Source: Massospora cicadina
Taxonomy: Eukaryota > Entomophthoromycota > Entomophthoromycetes > Entomophthorales > Entomophthoraceae
Direction: 5' to 3'
Assembly (NCBI GenBank): GCA_022478985.1
Contig: JAKSZP010004202.1
Coordinates: forward strand, 60,016-124,015
Length of the DNA stretch: 64,000 nucleotides
The notes beneath the pieces are model-generated. The model did no database searches. It saw only the letters and a program-made list of their open reading frames with translations, and was not told where the DNA came from. A program made the translations under genes and the position numbers. Below, piece after piece: positions 20,610-32,834 of the stretch; positions within the stretch are counted from its first letter, which is position 1; each line of letters starts with the position of its first letter.

Positions 20610-22900
20610 AGAACTTTTGATAAACTATAGAAGAAACCAAAGATCTAATACCATGAGTCAAGACCTCAACTGCTTTGCTATTAGCTTTGGGACAAGTATC
20701 CCCCTCACCCATGGACATAGAGGATCACAGCCAAGACCATTTCCACCTCAGCAGCTCAGACAGCAAGGAAAATGACGCTCCTGTTATGGAGCTTAGTCCT
20801 GTGGACTGTTAGCCTCCCAGTCCCTAGATTGGATGGTTATCATACCCCCCAAACACGTTGAGGAGGTCATGGAGTGGGTTCCCCACGGATAACAACTCTC
20901 TGCCAAAGCTATCCAAGAAGCAAACTTGGGGATGATCAAAAAATATAAGGACCAAGAGTATCTGTAAGTTAAATATAGTTTGTTTCAGCAGATGACAATG
21001 TCCGCTGTTCAAGAAGATTGCTAATCAGGTGCAAATAGTCAAAATGATCACCCAATAAATTCATCATTTGATCTAAAAGACCATGCAGATTCTCGCCTGA
21101 CAACACATTGATATAAGTGAAATGGTTGATTTTGTGGAGGGTCAGCGACAGGACAACCAGATATGGGAATATTGACTGGACTGTACCTTTTGAAAGGTTC
21201 ATGCAGTCAAATTACACAACCAACGTCAATCAGGAGAAGCCACTTGCCAAGTAGACAAACTGGTTAACCAATTAAGTGGCAACTTGGCTTGAATCATTGG
21301 CACGATACTGAACTAGCGTGGGGTGTCAACCCAATGGTTGGTCTACATAACCACCACTGCAGTCAGATCAAGGAATGCCTGAAGTCATAAGTTGTTCTAA
21401 TACAGCTGCATAGGCTGCTGATAAAGAGGCCCACACTCAGACAGGTTGCATCATTTAGCAGTTGTAGGAAGAGTTGTATCAACAGCGTGTTCGCCTCTCA
21501 GGAGCAGTGATTAATCAACACAAAAAATCAAAGACCTAAAGAGGAGCAGTGAGGTCAGAAAGGAAAAACTCCGCATCCTCAAAGAACATATGAATGAGGC
21601 TACTTAAATATTTGAGCCTTCTTTACAGAGAATTTAGTTTGTTAAATAGGCATGGGCCCAGGGACTAATAATAACACCTTTATTACTGAAAATGTTGCCC
21701 TAAAGAATCAACTTGCAACCACAGAACTTCGACTATCAAATGTCAACAATCCTTAGAGCACAAACGACAATACCTTCCTAAAAAACTAGATCAGTTTCAA
21801 GATGAAATCATAGGTGAGCTCTGTAGATGCTAGAGGGTTTTCCCATTAGAAGATCAAAAGAAAATTCTAATGACACACACAAGTCTAGTCTGATGGACAT
21901 ATAATATGATGGTTACAAGGCGTTCGTGGACCAAATTATTATGTTGGTTCTAACTTTAATACAGACCCCTGACAAATTAATTCAAACTTATATTATGGAA
22001 ACTATTATCCGCGCCACCTTGACTGTTCCAGCCAATTATGATGAAAAACCAGCTCACCCTACACCCATTGTCAGTTCATTCACCTTAACTCGCCTAAACT
22101 TTGGCTCAAGAAACATCAGTACAACCTACTAATTGTACCAGAAAGCTTTAGCCAAGCAACTGAGGACGCTGGCAATTATATAATTTACCACACCATCTTG
22201 CCAAAGTTCATCAAGAAAGGAACATGCACACCTTCCTGTCACTAATTGAGACTAGCAGAAAAGTGCAAGTGATAAGGCTAAACTGGCAACATTAATGAAC
22301 TTGTTGTAACCTAAGAATCAGGAGCTAGTGATGACCAAGATTATTGTTACTGGGCTGTCTTACTGGAATGCAAAAACCACAATCATAAAGAAATCTAGCG
22401 GAGCAGAGATGATGATGACCTGGAGAACTGACTTCCTCAATATTTCCTTTAAGAACAACAATCAAATTATTAAAGTTCAACAATTTCTTTTGCATCAAGG
22501 ATCAAATGTTATATGGTGCAAAAGTCTTGAAGAACTATAACGCACAAATCGCCTTACAAATTTATTGTGAACCTTATATAGAACTGTATTGGTTCATGAA
22601 CCCATGTTGAATGATGACTATAACATATATCAATGATGAACTATTTTGGCCGCTGCGCTGCAACCTTTAAATGCATCTAATAAGAGATATCACAAAAACT
22701 AAGAAATCCAAAGCAAGCCCCTCCATCCAGACACTGAAGAAAACCAAATGACTGTCACCAGACCCAGTAGAACTGACATCCACCACATCACATGTCACTA
22801 ATGCAGCGTGAAGGGCACTACGCTAGTAAGTGCAACTTTAAGGGGCTCAGATCCAAGGTGAATCATGTGGGAGTGGCAGATACTAAAGAGCTGGAAAAAG
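20610..22900 (+). pseudogene. Gypsy E gag remnant with zinc knuckle
   Basis: About 2.3 kb with stops throughout. A capsid-like piece reads MTWRTDFLNISFKNNNQIIK (22400-22470). The knuckle lies around 22787-22832: after ITCH a stop, then CSVKG and, with a one-base shift, HYASKC. This restores the CX2CX4HX4C spacing. It would be the particle structural protein. No coiled coil is recognised with confidence. Confidence 0.6.
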
Positions 22901-23229
22901 AAAAGGAGGAGTAGAAATGGGATATTCTTCTACTGCCGGATCCTAACATATTCTTAAACAAGTCCATGACAACACAGCGCTCTCAACTCTTAAACATGTT
23001 ATTGTTGACAACAGATAAGCAGTTGCCACTTTCTTACACCAAGGGAATAATACTAACCAAGCAGCCAAAGTGGTATTGAGACCCTACGTACAGCAGCTTG
23101 AACCTTATGAATTATCGTTTGCTTATGGCAACATGCCAAGACTAGTAGGGGTTTCATGACTTCTCTATTGAAAAATCAAGGAAGACCATCCCTCTGATCT
23201 GTGGTTAATTATAAATTTATCTGGCCCAG

Positions 23230-23861
23230 GCTAATAAACTTGGTGTACACTTAATGAAAACCACTATTTTTACTATTTTTAGTGTACATACATTGATATT
23301 TGTGTGGGAAGGGTCCAAGTCAGTCTTGTTTATATAGCAAATCCATATTAATATTGTGTTGACTAAATTAATTAAGAAACTGAGACTATCGCCAGATATT
23401 AACCACTGCAAAGAATTTAAACATTGGGATCAACTCAACTACATCATTAGGAGCTTACAACGCACTGCCGCTAAGGTTTAATTCCATTGTTATGTTGGCT
23501 CATACAATCATACTATCAAACACCAATTATGTTACCTCGTTGGAACCTCCTTCATGGGGATATATGGCATCAAAACCAATTTTGAAGAAAATAATCTGTC
23601 AATCCTTGGTTAGAACCCTCCAATGTACTACAGGAGCAGAGACCAGCAGATGTAGAAATAAGCTCAGTGTTTATAAATCTAGCCTCTAAAGATAGAAATA
23701 AACCCATCAGCTATAAGAAAATGGTGCAGATGTAATCAAAAATTACTGAATAGGATTTTAAATTGGAAGGCATTCCACTGAGGGCTGGCCGCCAACTGAC
23801 CATTCGTCCTGGCCACCAAGCCATAGTGAGCATAAATATTAATTTAAAAACTGTTAGATTC
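23230..23861 (+). pseudogene. Gypsy E protease and start of protease-RT linker
   Basis: INIVLTKLIKKLRLSPDINH (about 23350-23410) aligns with the protease of C (VNIVSTKLVKKMKIALYIDY). The catalytic DTG just upstream is no longer readable. Further on, GIPLRAGRQLTIRPGHQAIV (about 23765-23825) matches the linker of gypsy C (DVTIAPGHQLVMKTG). The frame stops at the F insertion point. It continues at 54639 with SLYGEVFAPF, exactly where C reads GLYGEVVSPW. Confidence 0.75.
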
Positions 23862-24477
23862 CAGGAATAATGGAGTATTGATGTAATGGCGAGATTAAAA
23901 AAACATACTGATTTGCAACACAACCGGTGGAGCTCTACCAAATGTAGAAATGTTGAAATCAATAAGGATAATGAGCTTCTAAAAGAGAGTTTGAAATTTC
24001 AAACCTTTCCAGAATCCGCCAATCTACCTGACAAAGGCGCTGATTCATTTGGCCAAGATCTTGACTTTCAAAGGTCACCAGAAACTGCCACCATAACACA
24101 GAAGGACCAAGTATGCTGAAAGCCTTTGCATTATGCCACGTTAATCAGGAGTTCTCCATACCTGACTCAATCCTGATTTCCTTGCAAAATCTATCCTAAG
24201 CGATCCTGAATCTTGCATGAGCATATAAATATCCCCAATTTCTGATCAATAAAGATCTTCAGTTTTGCCTAGTTTTTATCACTATAATTTTTTGCCTGTA
24301 TTATACAGAGATCCTGCCTGTTTGAAGTGAACAGAGATTGCCTCAATGATTATTCCTGTTGAGAAACTGCCTTAGGGATAAACAACCTTAAGAGATACCT
24401 ACTGAAGCTACAGTCAACTAGAATTTGAGTCACCTTAAAAGGTCCTGACCTTCAAAAAAACAACAAACCCCAAAAAC
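23862..24477 (+). repeat. 5' LTR of gypsy F
   Basis: About 616 bp, homologous to 54046-54638. Both contain AATAAGGATAATGAGCT, CACCAGAAACTGCCACC, a TATA-like promoter (CATATAAATATCCCCAATTT here, CCTATAAATATCCCCAATTT there) and GTTTTGCCT. It ends CCCCAAAAAC directly before a PBS. The exact left boundary is uncertain by a few bases because the initial TG is mutated (AGGAATAATGG). Confidence 0.8.
24222..24236 (+). promoter_or_regulatory. TATA-like core promoter in F LTRs
   Basis: CATATAAATATCCCC is conserved as CCTATAAATATCCCC in the 3' LTR at about 54408-54422. Conservation between otherwise diverged LTRs and a mid-LTR location fit the U3 core promoter. Confidence 0.55.
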
Positions 24478-24494
24478 TGGTGCTCCCTGACAGG
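24478..24494 (+). promoter_or_regulatory. Primer-binding site of gypsy F
   Basis: TGGTGCTCCCTGACAGG starts immediately after the 5' LTR. It matches the shared PBS at its first eight bases and its last six. Confidence 0.7.
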
Positions 24495-24630
24495 TCCTTC
24501 TAAGGCTACCTTATGAAGACCTATCTTCCATATGAACAAATCCAGTGGTAATATCCCTATTAATATGAAAGTGAAAAATAGTTTTACCCAATGGGTAGTT
24601 ACTAATAATCAAGACATTCCCTTACTTCAT

Positions 24631-25499
24631 TGTTAAGTTGTTGACTAGATCTAATTGTTGGATATTCAATAGGTACATAATGATAACATGCTTAATTTAT
24701 TATGAATCATATCAGATATCAGTGATTATGGATCAAGAATATCCTAAGCTTATGCAAATCTTGGGATCTGCGGCCTAGATATTCCACTTATTAAAATCCA
24801 ACTATGATGATATGGGCTTAAGGGCTTTGTTTAGTAGACTTAAAAATAATAGTCAACTGGATGACTTGAGCATGTGGGCTTTTTGGTCTATGTTGAAATT
24901 AGTTTAAAGTCAATCGAGTTTTTGATCTAATTAAATCTTAATTAGTGGTACAAATTGCCTTGGTATATGCTACCAATTGCTTGAGAAGAGCATCGGTTCA
25001 GCTAATTGCAGATGTGTTAGAAAAGCTGTCTTGAGAATATTTTCAAGTTTGAGATCAACTCTGAGGCGTTTGAGTTGTCCTAAATCAAATAGATTGTAAA
25101 CCCTTAAACGAACTTATTACTTTCTCAGGCCAAGTGCCATTAAAAAGAGGCGTCATGAGTAAGATGTGGTGAACGTAAAACCCTATAGATTATCCCAAGT
25201 TGATACTGATAAACTATCATCAATAATTACCACAAGTTTATAGTTTAATATATAGGCTTTTTTGTATTTAATACTTTACGTTGTATTAAGTTGAGAATGT
25301 ACTTGGGATCAGAAGGATCGGGGCAGCGTGCCATTGTCTAAGTAATGACAGAAGAATGCAGCTTCAAATGTAATTACCAAGGAGTTATATCTTAACTATA
25401 GTCACCGTCTGGTCTATTGTCTCCATACATTAGACATTTGAAACTCCACATTACCACAGAAGAAGAACCTGCCATCCTAAGTAAACCCAAAATTCAACA
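24631..25499 (+). repeat. 5' LTR of gypsy C
   Basis: 869 bp from TGTTAAGTTGTTGAC to AAAATTCAACA. It matches 32835-33711 almost collinearly, with few small indels. Confidence 0.9.
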
Positions 25500-25501
25500 A
25501 G

Positions 25502-25517
25502 TGGAGCTCATATCTGG
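25502..25517 (+). promoter_or_regulatory. Primer-binding site of gypsy C
   Basis: TGGAGCTCATATCTGG, 2 bp after the LTR. It is related to the other PBSs (12 of 16 bases match that of G) but is the most divergent. It may use a different isoacceptor tRNA. Confidence 0.6.
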
Positions 25518-25559
25518 GAATGCAGATGGTGACCACGCCAAGTATGAGGCAATCCCAAT

Positions 25560-27560
25560 CAATTATTTAGAACAATTACTGAGCCCAATGGGGATACTGA
25601 AATAATTTTGTCCCAGATTAATTGGAATAATGTACCTGTTATTACCTATCATGATGAACCCATTTCACCTAAAGAGCTGGAACGTCTTAAACATCAGTTG
25701 TATAGTGGGTATCAAATGGGAAAAGGGCCTGCGGGCAACAGTAATAAAACCTTTTTATGCCAATGATAGTAAGATGTGTTGTGGATGAGAATATAGCTCA
25801 TAATCAATTGAGTGTAGCTCAAATCTGAAATAATTTAATTAGGATAGAGAATATCGCCCAATACTAAATTGAATTTGTACACCCCACCTCCAGAAATTCT
25901 CAGATGACAATTGCCTGCCATCATGCGGCCATTATTAAGTTGGTAAACTTCTCACGCAACTCCAGCCAGATGGCCCAAATTTTGAATGAGTGATTAGAAG
26001 CCAACTTCTCTGAGGTCCATTCTAGTTTGGAAGCGAACTATAATCTAGTTACTTGGGCTAATGACTGACTAACAGAATTAGCACAAGTGCTAAATGACAG
26101 ATTGCATCCCATCTTTGAAGATTTCTTAGAAAAAAGAGTAATTACTGAAACTTGGGTTAGCAATATCACTCAGAATTCCATTAAGGTTTTGGAGTTCATG
26201 AAGCTCAAGAGGCACAGCTAAACCATAACGATGAATTTCATGATCAGTATCAATGACTGTGAACCCAAATCCTGCACATGAAGGATGAATACACTGAAAA
26301 AACAACTTCTGGCACAGCATTTTGAAGGCTAATGGGAGGAAAATGAAAAATTCAGGACTCTAATGATCATCTTAATCAACAGATCAATAATCTTAATGAG
26401 GATGTTACCAATATTAATGAGTTGAACAATATTCTTCATGGAGAAGTAAAACAGTGTAAGAAGACAAATAAGGAAAAGGACCAAGTTATTTCCACCTTGC
26501 AACTACAAACTAACAGCTTGATTGAGGAAATTGCAAAATTAAAGTTAAAAAGCGAAATCATGTCAATTTGGAAAATAAAATAAACGATCAAGTCCAAGAT
26601 TTGGATGACAGGCGTTGCCATTGTGCCACGAACCATTCAACTGAAAATGCTTCCAAATATTATGAGGATAAAGCTTTAGAAATAGCTACTGAAATGGATG
26701 CTGTGCCACATCGACAAATGTTTAGCAATATGGTTGCTTTGGCCAACCCCAACACCTCAAACAATATTGCAGTGCCTCAGCGCCCTAATACGCCTGGCTC
26801 AAGCCAACAAAGAAGTTATCGTGATAACCATGGACAGGAAAGTGATAATTACAAACCAACAAACCTGACTGCGTTTGAAAAAATGGAAGTATAACCACAT
26901 TTGTCATATGCTTTAAATTGGCCATGTATGAAACCAGTGACCGTAACAAAGCATCCACTATGATCAACTGCTTGGATGAGTGGAGCATTTTGTTGATTAT
27001 GCTTCACATCAATGAAAATCCAACATATGCCAAAGTAAAAGATTCTGTACTTCATGAATTTGGAGGTCCAGAACGAATGTCAACTAGAAAATCTAAGTTT
27101 ATGAACATCTGCTTTAAGAAAAATGAAGCAATTGACAAATTTGCAGATCAATTCTATTGCGAAGCTCTTTTTCTAGGCGCAAAGGCTATGGTCGATTTTG
27201 ACGCTAAGATTGCACTAAAACATGAAGTAGAACCTTACCTAAATTTGTCAAACACTTTATTGACTGCTTTCGTGCAAAACCTTGCAACATATGAATTGTT
27301 TGATTATTTTCACAGATGTAGAAAAATCATGGCCCTCATAATACCAGGTACAAATCAGGATATGCTGCCTTTGCTGGAAAACCCTCTAAAACCAATAAGA
27401 AGATTGATAGTGATCTGCCTGTGAAAACTGAGCAAAACTCAAATACAAAGGCCCCACGCCAATGAATAAGATTACTTGTTATAACTGCAACCATAAAGGA
27501 CACTTTGCTTCCCAATGCCATCAGTGTAATGTCAATGTAGTCCTTCCTGATAATGTGCAG
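25560..27560 (+). pseudogene. Gypsy C gag: coiled coil, capsid and CCHC knuckle
   Basis: The N-terminal part (to about 26340) is broken. A heptad-rich coiled coil of about 75 residues follows (HLNQQINNLNEDVTNINELN to NSLIEEIAKLKLKSE, about 26353-26580). The capsid frame is open from 26918 to 27424 (DEWSILLIMLHINENPTYAK, then MSTRKSKFMNICFKKNEAID). The knuckle CYNCNHKGHFASQC (27477-27518) is an intact CX2CX4HX4C. The product is the structural and nucleocapsid protein of the particle. A coiled coil before the capsid suggests extra multimerisation. Confidence 0.8.
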
Positions 27561-27987
27561 GAGGAGGGAAAAGAACAAGCACAATAGATGCAGGACGCTC
27601 TATTGTGCCAGAAAAACCAGTCTCACCTGTTTGAAAAAAATACGCAGGCCACAAGACCTCATTTAACAATGAAATAAATTCCATTTTAGTATCAAATGAA
27701 GATTCTACAAACATACATGCGGTAACTCTCTCTCAGAGTAAGGTTGTCATACCTGAAGCCTCTGAAGTAGTCACTAAACCGTATGTGCAATAAATAATTG
27801 AAAATAATCCAGCTGAAGGGCCGAGCAATGCAGCAGAACCCCAAGCTTGAAAGGGGATAATATAGCAATGGCAATTGACACATTGGTCCATAAATGTCCC
27901 AGTATTAGAAATACTTTGAAGCACACTCTTAACTCAGGATTCTTCACCTATTCACTTAGTAAACTATATTGATTCCTATTACTCTAT

Positions 27988-28200
27988 GTGTACTTAAATG
28001 GTCATTCTGGGCAACAAGATCAAAGTTGTAGCTATTTTGATAGCGGAGCACCTGTAAACATTGTTTCCACAAAGTTGGTAAAGAAAATGAAAATTGCTCT
28101 GTACATTGACTACCATCAGAAATATGGGACTGTGGGCCTCAACATCATTAAAAGTGAAGGATCTTACCGTGCTCTGCCACTGTGATTTGGAGCTTTGGTA
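27988..28200 (+). pseudogene. Gypsy C aspartic protease
   Basis: An open frame gives CSYFDSGAPVNIVSTKLVKK, with an intact retropepsin DSGA active site (Asp codon 28039-28041). HQKYGTVGLNIIKSEGSYRA follows. It then ends at a TGA near 28183. It would mature Gag-Pol. The active site is intact although the domain is truncated. Confidence 0.85.
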
Positions 28201-28499
28201 GTAGCTGCACCTGCAATAGTGCTTCCAAACACCAATTATGACATATTAATTGTAACTAGTTTTTAAGAACCTATGGGATCTCATGTGATCTCAAAGAAAA
28301 CATATTAACGATATTGAGCCAATCACTTCTGATTTATGTCTCTCATGACAATACAAAGCTCATGAGCAGTCGTATAAACCTATCAATATATCTTATGCCA
28401 ATAGAATAATACCAGTAGGATATATTCAGAGGGGAAACTAAAGCCGCCCCATGCCAAAAGCCATAAATGAAAATTGAGGAATACCTCTACATGTAAATA

Positions 28500-29705
28500 A
28501 GGACGTGACAATAGCTCCAGGCCATCAACTGGTTATGAAGACTGGGACAACGCTGGATATTCCAGAAGGACTATATGGGGAGGTTGTATCCCCGTGGCAT
28601 CATTCTCAAATGGAACCTAGTGTGGCGCCTGAAATACTTATACCAGGGCATGGGGAAATTGATATACTATTAGCAAATTTGACCAGATGAAGTATTAAGG
28701 TCAAAAGATATCAAGTAGTAGCTTTCATGCATCTGTTTCCAAGGGATGAATTAAAAGCAGCTGTCAAATTTGACGATTTATCTGAGCTCAGTTTACCAAC
28801 CAAAGCCCTTGGGGCACATACTGTAATCCCTCAAGAATTGTTTACCGGATTATCAGAACAACAGAATGATGAAGCACTAGAGTTGTTTGAATGATAATCC
28901 GAAATTTTCGCCAAAGATGACCAAGATTTAGATTGTGTTAATGGAGTACAGAATTTTGTTGACACCGGGGACCATGTGCCTATTAGAATGAGGCCAATCC
29001 AGCGCCCCAAAACTAATGACGAAATAGTCAGAGTGAGTTAGACAAATTTTTGCAAAGTGGGATGATTGTGCCCTCTAAAAGCCCATGGCCCAGTCCAGTT
29101 TAAATCATAAAGAAAAAAGATGGTAGCAATTGAGTTGTGATTGATTATTGACGCCTTAATGCCTTTATGAAAAAAGATTTATATCTGTTGCCCAGAATTG
29201 ATGATGCTTTGGACCATCTGGGAGGAGCGAAGTATTTTACTGCAATAGACCTTATCTCAGGATATTGGCAAACTAACTACCTCAAGAGGAGCAGGAAAAG
29301 TGCATAATGATTGCTACTCAAGGGCTTTTTTAACTGACACGCATGCTACAGGGGCTGTGCAATGCGCCAGCAACCTATCAGCGCGCAGTGGACACAATTT
29401 TGAAGGACCTTAAATTATCCTGTGTACTGGTTTACCTGGATGATATCAGTGTCTTTTTGTGAACGTTTTCCGACCATCTGGAGCACCTTGAACAAGTGTT
29501 TGAAGGGCTATTGAAGGCTAATTTAGAGATAAAGACTAGAAAGTGTCAATTCATTAAAGAACAAATAGAATACCTCAGATTTGTCATTGATTCCAAGGGC
29601 TTGCAGCCACAGCCTCAAAAGGTGAAGATAATTAACAAAATGCAACCTCCAATGAGTATGAGGGATGTTCAAGTATTCTTAATCATGGTAGGATACTATT
29701 GAAGG
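28500..29705 (+). pseudogene. Gypsy C linker and reverse transcriptase
   Basis: The linker (APGHQLVMKTG, GLYGEVVSPW) is open to 28690. RT blocks are RIDDALDHLGGAKYFTAIDL, ISGYWQ, LQGLCNAPATYQRAVDTILK and LSCVLVYLDDISVFL with the YLDD catalytic pair intact. Then come HLEHLEQVFEGLLKANLEIK and IEYLRFVIDSKGLQP. In-frame stops include a TGA (29701-29703) after VGYY where Arg is usual, consistent with CGA to TGA. The enzyme copies element RNA to cDNA. Confidence 0.88.
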
Positions 29706-29839
29706 TTTGTAGAAGGGTTCACAAGGATTGCTGAGCCCCTATTACATTTACTACAAGGAGGAGTTCTTTTTGCTGGGCAGATGAGTGCCAACAGGCCTTT
29801 GAGGCTTTGAAAACCAAAATGAGCACAGCACCTATCCTC

Positions 29840-30200
29840 CAATATCCAGATTTCAGCAGGCCTTTTATCATAAAAACTGACGCCTTGATGACTGCAATTG
29901 GGGGTGTGCTATCTCATATTGGGGATGATGACAAGGAGCATCTGGTCGCTTATTGCAGAAGGAGCTGAATAAGCATGAGCTTAATTATACAGTGGCCAAA
30001 CGTGAGTGTTTGGCTGTCATCTACACATATAAAAAATTTCAGGTTTATATTCATGGCTCCAAGTTTCAAGTAGTGATGAAACACAGCTCATTAAGATGGA
30101 TCCACAACCTCAAGAAACCTGAGGGACCATTAGCCTGCTGGGCTCTAAAAATACAAGCATACAATTATGAAATTATTCATTGAGCTAGAGGCCCATCAAA
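29840..30200 (+). pseudogene. Gypsy C RNase H
   Basis: FSRPFIIKTDALMTAIGGVL starts the domain (catalytic Asp in KTDA). NYTVAKRECLAVIYTYKKFQ and PLACWALKIQAYNYEIIH complete it in the frame 29953-30183, with one shift between. It degrades template RNA during cDNA synthesis. Confidence 0.85.
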
Positions 30201-30247
30201 ATGCAGACAGATTATCGTGACTTCCTATTGTAGCTGTCCTGAGTAAT

Positions 30248-31458
30248 TTGGCCAATAAGCTTCATGAAAAAGTGATTACTTTGAAATATGAAGATGAGCC
30301 ATCTGATGTGCAAAAAGCAATCAAAAAAGCATTAACTGACACTAAATATCAGAATGGAGTTTTATACAAGCTCAAGCCTGAAGGGCAGCATCAAATTTTC
30401 CCAAAACCTATTTACTTAATGGAGATTATTACACAAGCACATAAGGCCGTCAGGAATGGAGGATTGACCAAAATGGTAGAATTAATTTGGTCAAAATGCT
30501 ACTGGGATTCCATGCAAATCAATATCCAAGGTGTACTCAATAAATGTCATTGATGCCAGATTACAAAACCTATGAGGTCAGATGTAAAATTTTGTTTAAA
30601 CAAACCTGACTGGGCCTTGCATACCATGTTGATTGATGTAGTTGGCCCTTTGCCTGTGAGTAGCCTATGCAACAAATACATAATTTTTTTATTGATCATT
30701 TAAAAAAATTGGTGGAAGCAAAAGCAATTTGAGACATTGGGGCTCTAACTACTGCCGAGTTCATCATGGATAATATAATTTACAAGCATGGATGCCCCTA
30801 GAAGATCTTGACCAATAATGGCACAAATTTTACTTCCCAGATGGTACAACTATTAAGTGAGTTGATGTCTATCAAAGGAGTGTTGTCAACACCATACCAT
30901 CCTGAGACTAATGGTATGGTAGAGCGATTAGTGGTACTTTAGTTGGCATTTTATGCAAAAACGGAGCCTTAGCGCCTTTGCAGTGGGCTACTTTTATTAG
31001 TGCTACATGTTTGCATACAAACTTTGGACACCACAGTAGTACAGGCCACTCACTGTTTCAACAACTGTATGGTAGACAGCCTGCTCTGCCTCCATTATTA
31101 TATTCAATACTCAGTTAAAACTGAAACAATTAGCCCAAATAATTATGTTGAGCAACTAGTGAAGACCCTAACCAAGTTGCAATCTGAAGCCTATCAATAC
31201 GTGATTAGTCAAAAAATAATCAGAAGAGCTATTATGACGCTAAATGAGCTACGGTGGCTAAGTTTAAAGAAAGAGACTTAATAGTATATTGTGACACTCA
31301 TAGCGTAGGCTGTGCGCACAAGCTTGCCTCGCTTTGGAAAGGTCCATTTATTGTATGAAAGAATTCACCTGAAGACGCTTATACCATTAAGGATCAAGAT
31401 AGCTGGATTATCAATCAAGTACATGCTAAGTCCCTTCATCTTCATCATAAAGAATAAT
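30248..31458 (+). pseudogene. Gypsy C integrase
   Basis: The N-terminal zinc region is open to 30553 (EIITQAHKAVRNGGLTKMVE, YWDSMQINIQGVLNKCH, then CQ). In the core, MLIDVVGPLPVSS has the first Asp. The second position reads [11 protein letters not shown], so Asp is Asn. ETNGMVER keeps the Glu. The C-terminal region ends WIINQVHAKSLHLHHKE before a stop at 31456-31458. Several stops and one catalytic change make it inactive. Confidence 0.85.
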
Positions 31459-32810
31459 ATTAATAATAAAAAAAGAAAAAAAGAAAAATAAAATTTATGA
31501 TATATATGTAATAAATAATAATAATAAGTATTAAAAGATAAAAAAGATATAAAGTAACAAAAAACATAAAATTTTATTCAGAGATGTGTGCCTCGTCGTT
31601 ACTAAAACTAGGTAACCCTCCTTTAGGGGGGAGAGGAGAGTGAGATCAAACTGGGGAAGCCTTTAGCGGAATTGGAGAAATTCAAATCACATACAAGTCT
31701 CAATTATCAAGACCCTGTCAGAGATGCGCTAAACCCAAAAAGGCTTGGCACCAGGAATGCTGGCCTTGTTGGCTTAAGAAAGGCCATTATACCAAAGGGA
31801 AAGACCATTGGAAGGGACTTCATAAAAGGTGAGAAAAATTCAATTTGGGAGTAAATGCCACAGAAAGGAAGATACAGTCAGAAAGAAGACTTTAAAGGCA
31901 GGGGTAAACTGGAGGGAGGAACACTTTCATGTGAAAAATCTGTGAATGGGCCTCGTCTAAAACTCTGCACATGTCTAGCATGGTATTGGTGGAAAGAGAG
32001 GAAGGAGGGAAGTGAACGCAAGGACTCAGAAGAGCCATCTGTGGGACAAACTTTTTGGTATCTCTTTCTCCAGGCTTTTGCAAAGGGCTCAGTATAAAAC
32101 CAGGATGCACCAATCTTTGGTAACCAAGTTTAAAGGTCAAAGGGACGTGTAAATCTGTATGCACAAAAGCAGATTTGCACCAAGGCCTAGAAACTGAGTT
32201 ATCAAAAACAATGGCCTGATTGGCCTCAAAAATATTGTATGCGGCAACCTCAGGGTCATTATCAAGTGTGGAAGACAAGGCATTTACGAGCTCCAACATT
32301 GAAATGAGCTCAAAACCTAACAAATCCACACTGCCCATGCGTAAGGAGGAAACAAGATTGTTGGAAGGGAAGGCAGAAAAAGGGAAAACGAGAAGTTAGG
32401 AAGGAGATCCCTATCTGAAGTGAATTGATTCTGGATAAAGGTTTCTTGGGGTTGATCAGCTTAGAAGCCTGAAGAGTTAAATAGTGAGTTAAAAAAAGAT
32501 CCCACTTGACCCATTGGGATGTTTGATGGACAGTACTTGAAGCCAAGGGGCCTACTCAGGTTCATTAATGATTGGTGAAGTCACAACAGGACACGAAGCC
32601 AAACTCTTGGGTACCGTGGAAGCATAGCTGGTTGATCCAGCTGAGTAATTGTGGGCAACACGCCCGTGTTGATCATAGTGCACCGCATAGACTTGCTTAT
32701 TCTTAAGAAGACTCATCTGTCTGTGGCAGAAAGGCTATCGATGTATCATTCATATTTTGATTAGTGCAAAAAGTTAGAAATTGTGAACCAGAGAAAAGGG
32801 TACCTGCCAC
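31459..32810. other. Extra module between integrase and PPT of gypsy C
   Basis: About 1.35 kb not found in elements A, D, E, F or G, where the PPT follows the integrase closely. It begins with an A-rich stretch (31455-31580, AATAATAAAAAAAGAAAAAA-like). It then contains a minus-strand ORF (31892-32338) and a second minus frame (32546-32310). Gypsy U has a block of similar length, position and antisense orientation, but I see no clear similarity between the two proteins. Confidence 0.6.
31892..32338 (-). CDS. Antisense ORF in gypsy C, unknown product
   Basis: 148 codons from ATG 32338. Phrases such as MGSVDLLGFELISMLELVNA, NDPEVAAYNIFEANQAIVFD and HTDLHVPLTFKLGYQRLVHP have the make-up of a folded protein, with no signal peptide or membrane segment. 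It reads toward the integrase gene, so RNA from an antisense promoter in the 3' LTR or module would be needed. No family is recognised. A continuation upstream (32546-32310, RFPFFCLPFQQSCFLLTHGQ) suggests the original protein was longer. It could be a captured host gene. Confidence 0.4.
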   Translation of the reverse strand: MGSVDLLGFELISMLELVNALSSTLDNDPEVAAYNIFEANQAIVFDNSVSRPWCKSAFVHTDLHVPLTFKLGYQRLVHPGFILSPLQKPGERDTKKFVPQMALLSPCVHFPPSSLSTNTMLDMCRVLDEAHSQIFHMKVFLPPVYPCL

Positions 32811-32820
32811 TTATATCCAG

Positions 32821-32834
32821 TCAAAGTGGGGAAG
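32821..32834 (+). promoter_or_regulatory. Polypurine tract of gypsy C
   Basis: The stretch TCAAAGTGGGGAAG holds the purine run AAAGTGGGGAAG, which precedes the 3' LTR start. The sequence ATCCAGTCAA just upstream (32815-32824) can pair imperfectly with TTGACTACAT in U3 (TTGACTAGAT in the 5' LTR). This is a decayed version of the hairpin seen in U and G. Confidence 0.7.

Noticed and set aside
31455..31580. A-rich stretch read as a poly(A) tail of a retrocopy
   Set aside because: It sits at the wrong end for the minus-strand ORF and is mixed with T-containing AATAAT repeats. Low-complexity DNA is the safer reading.
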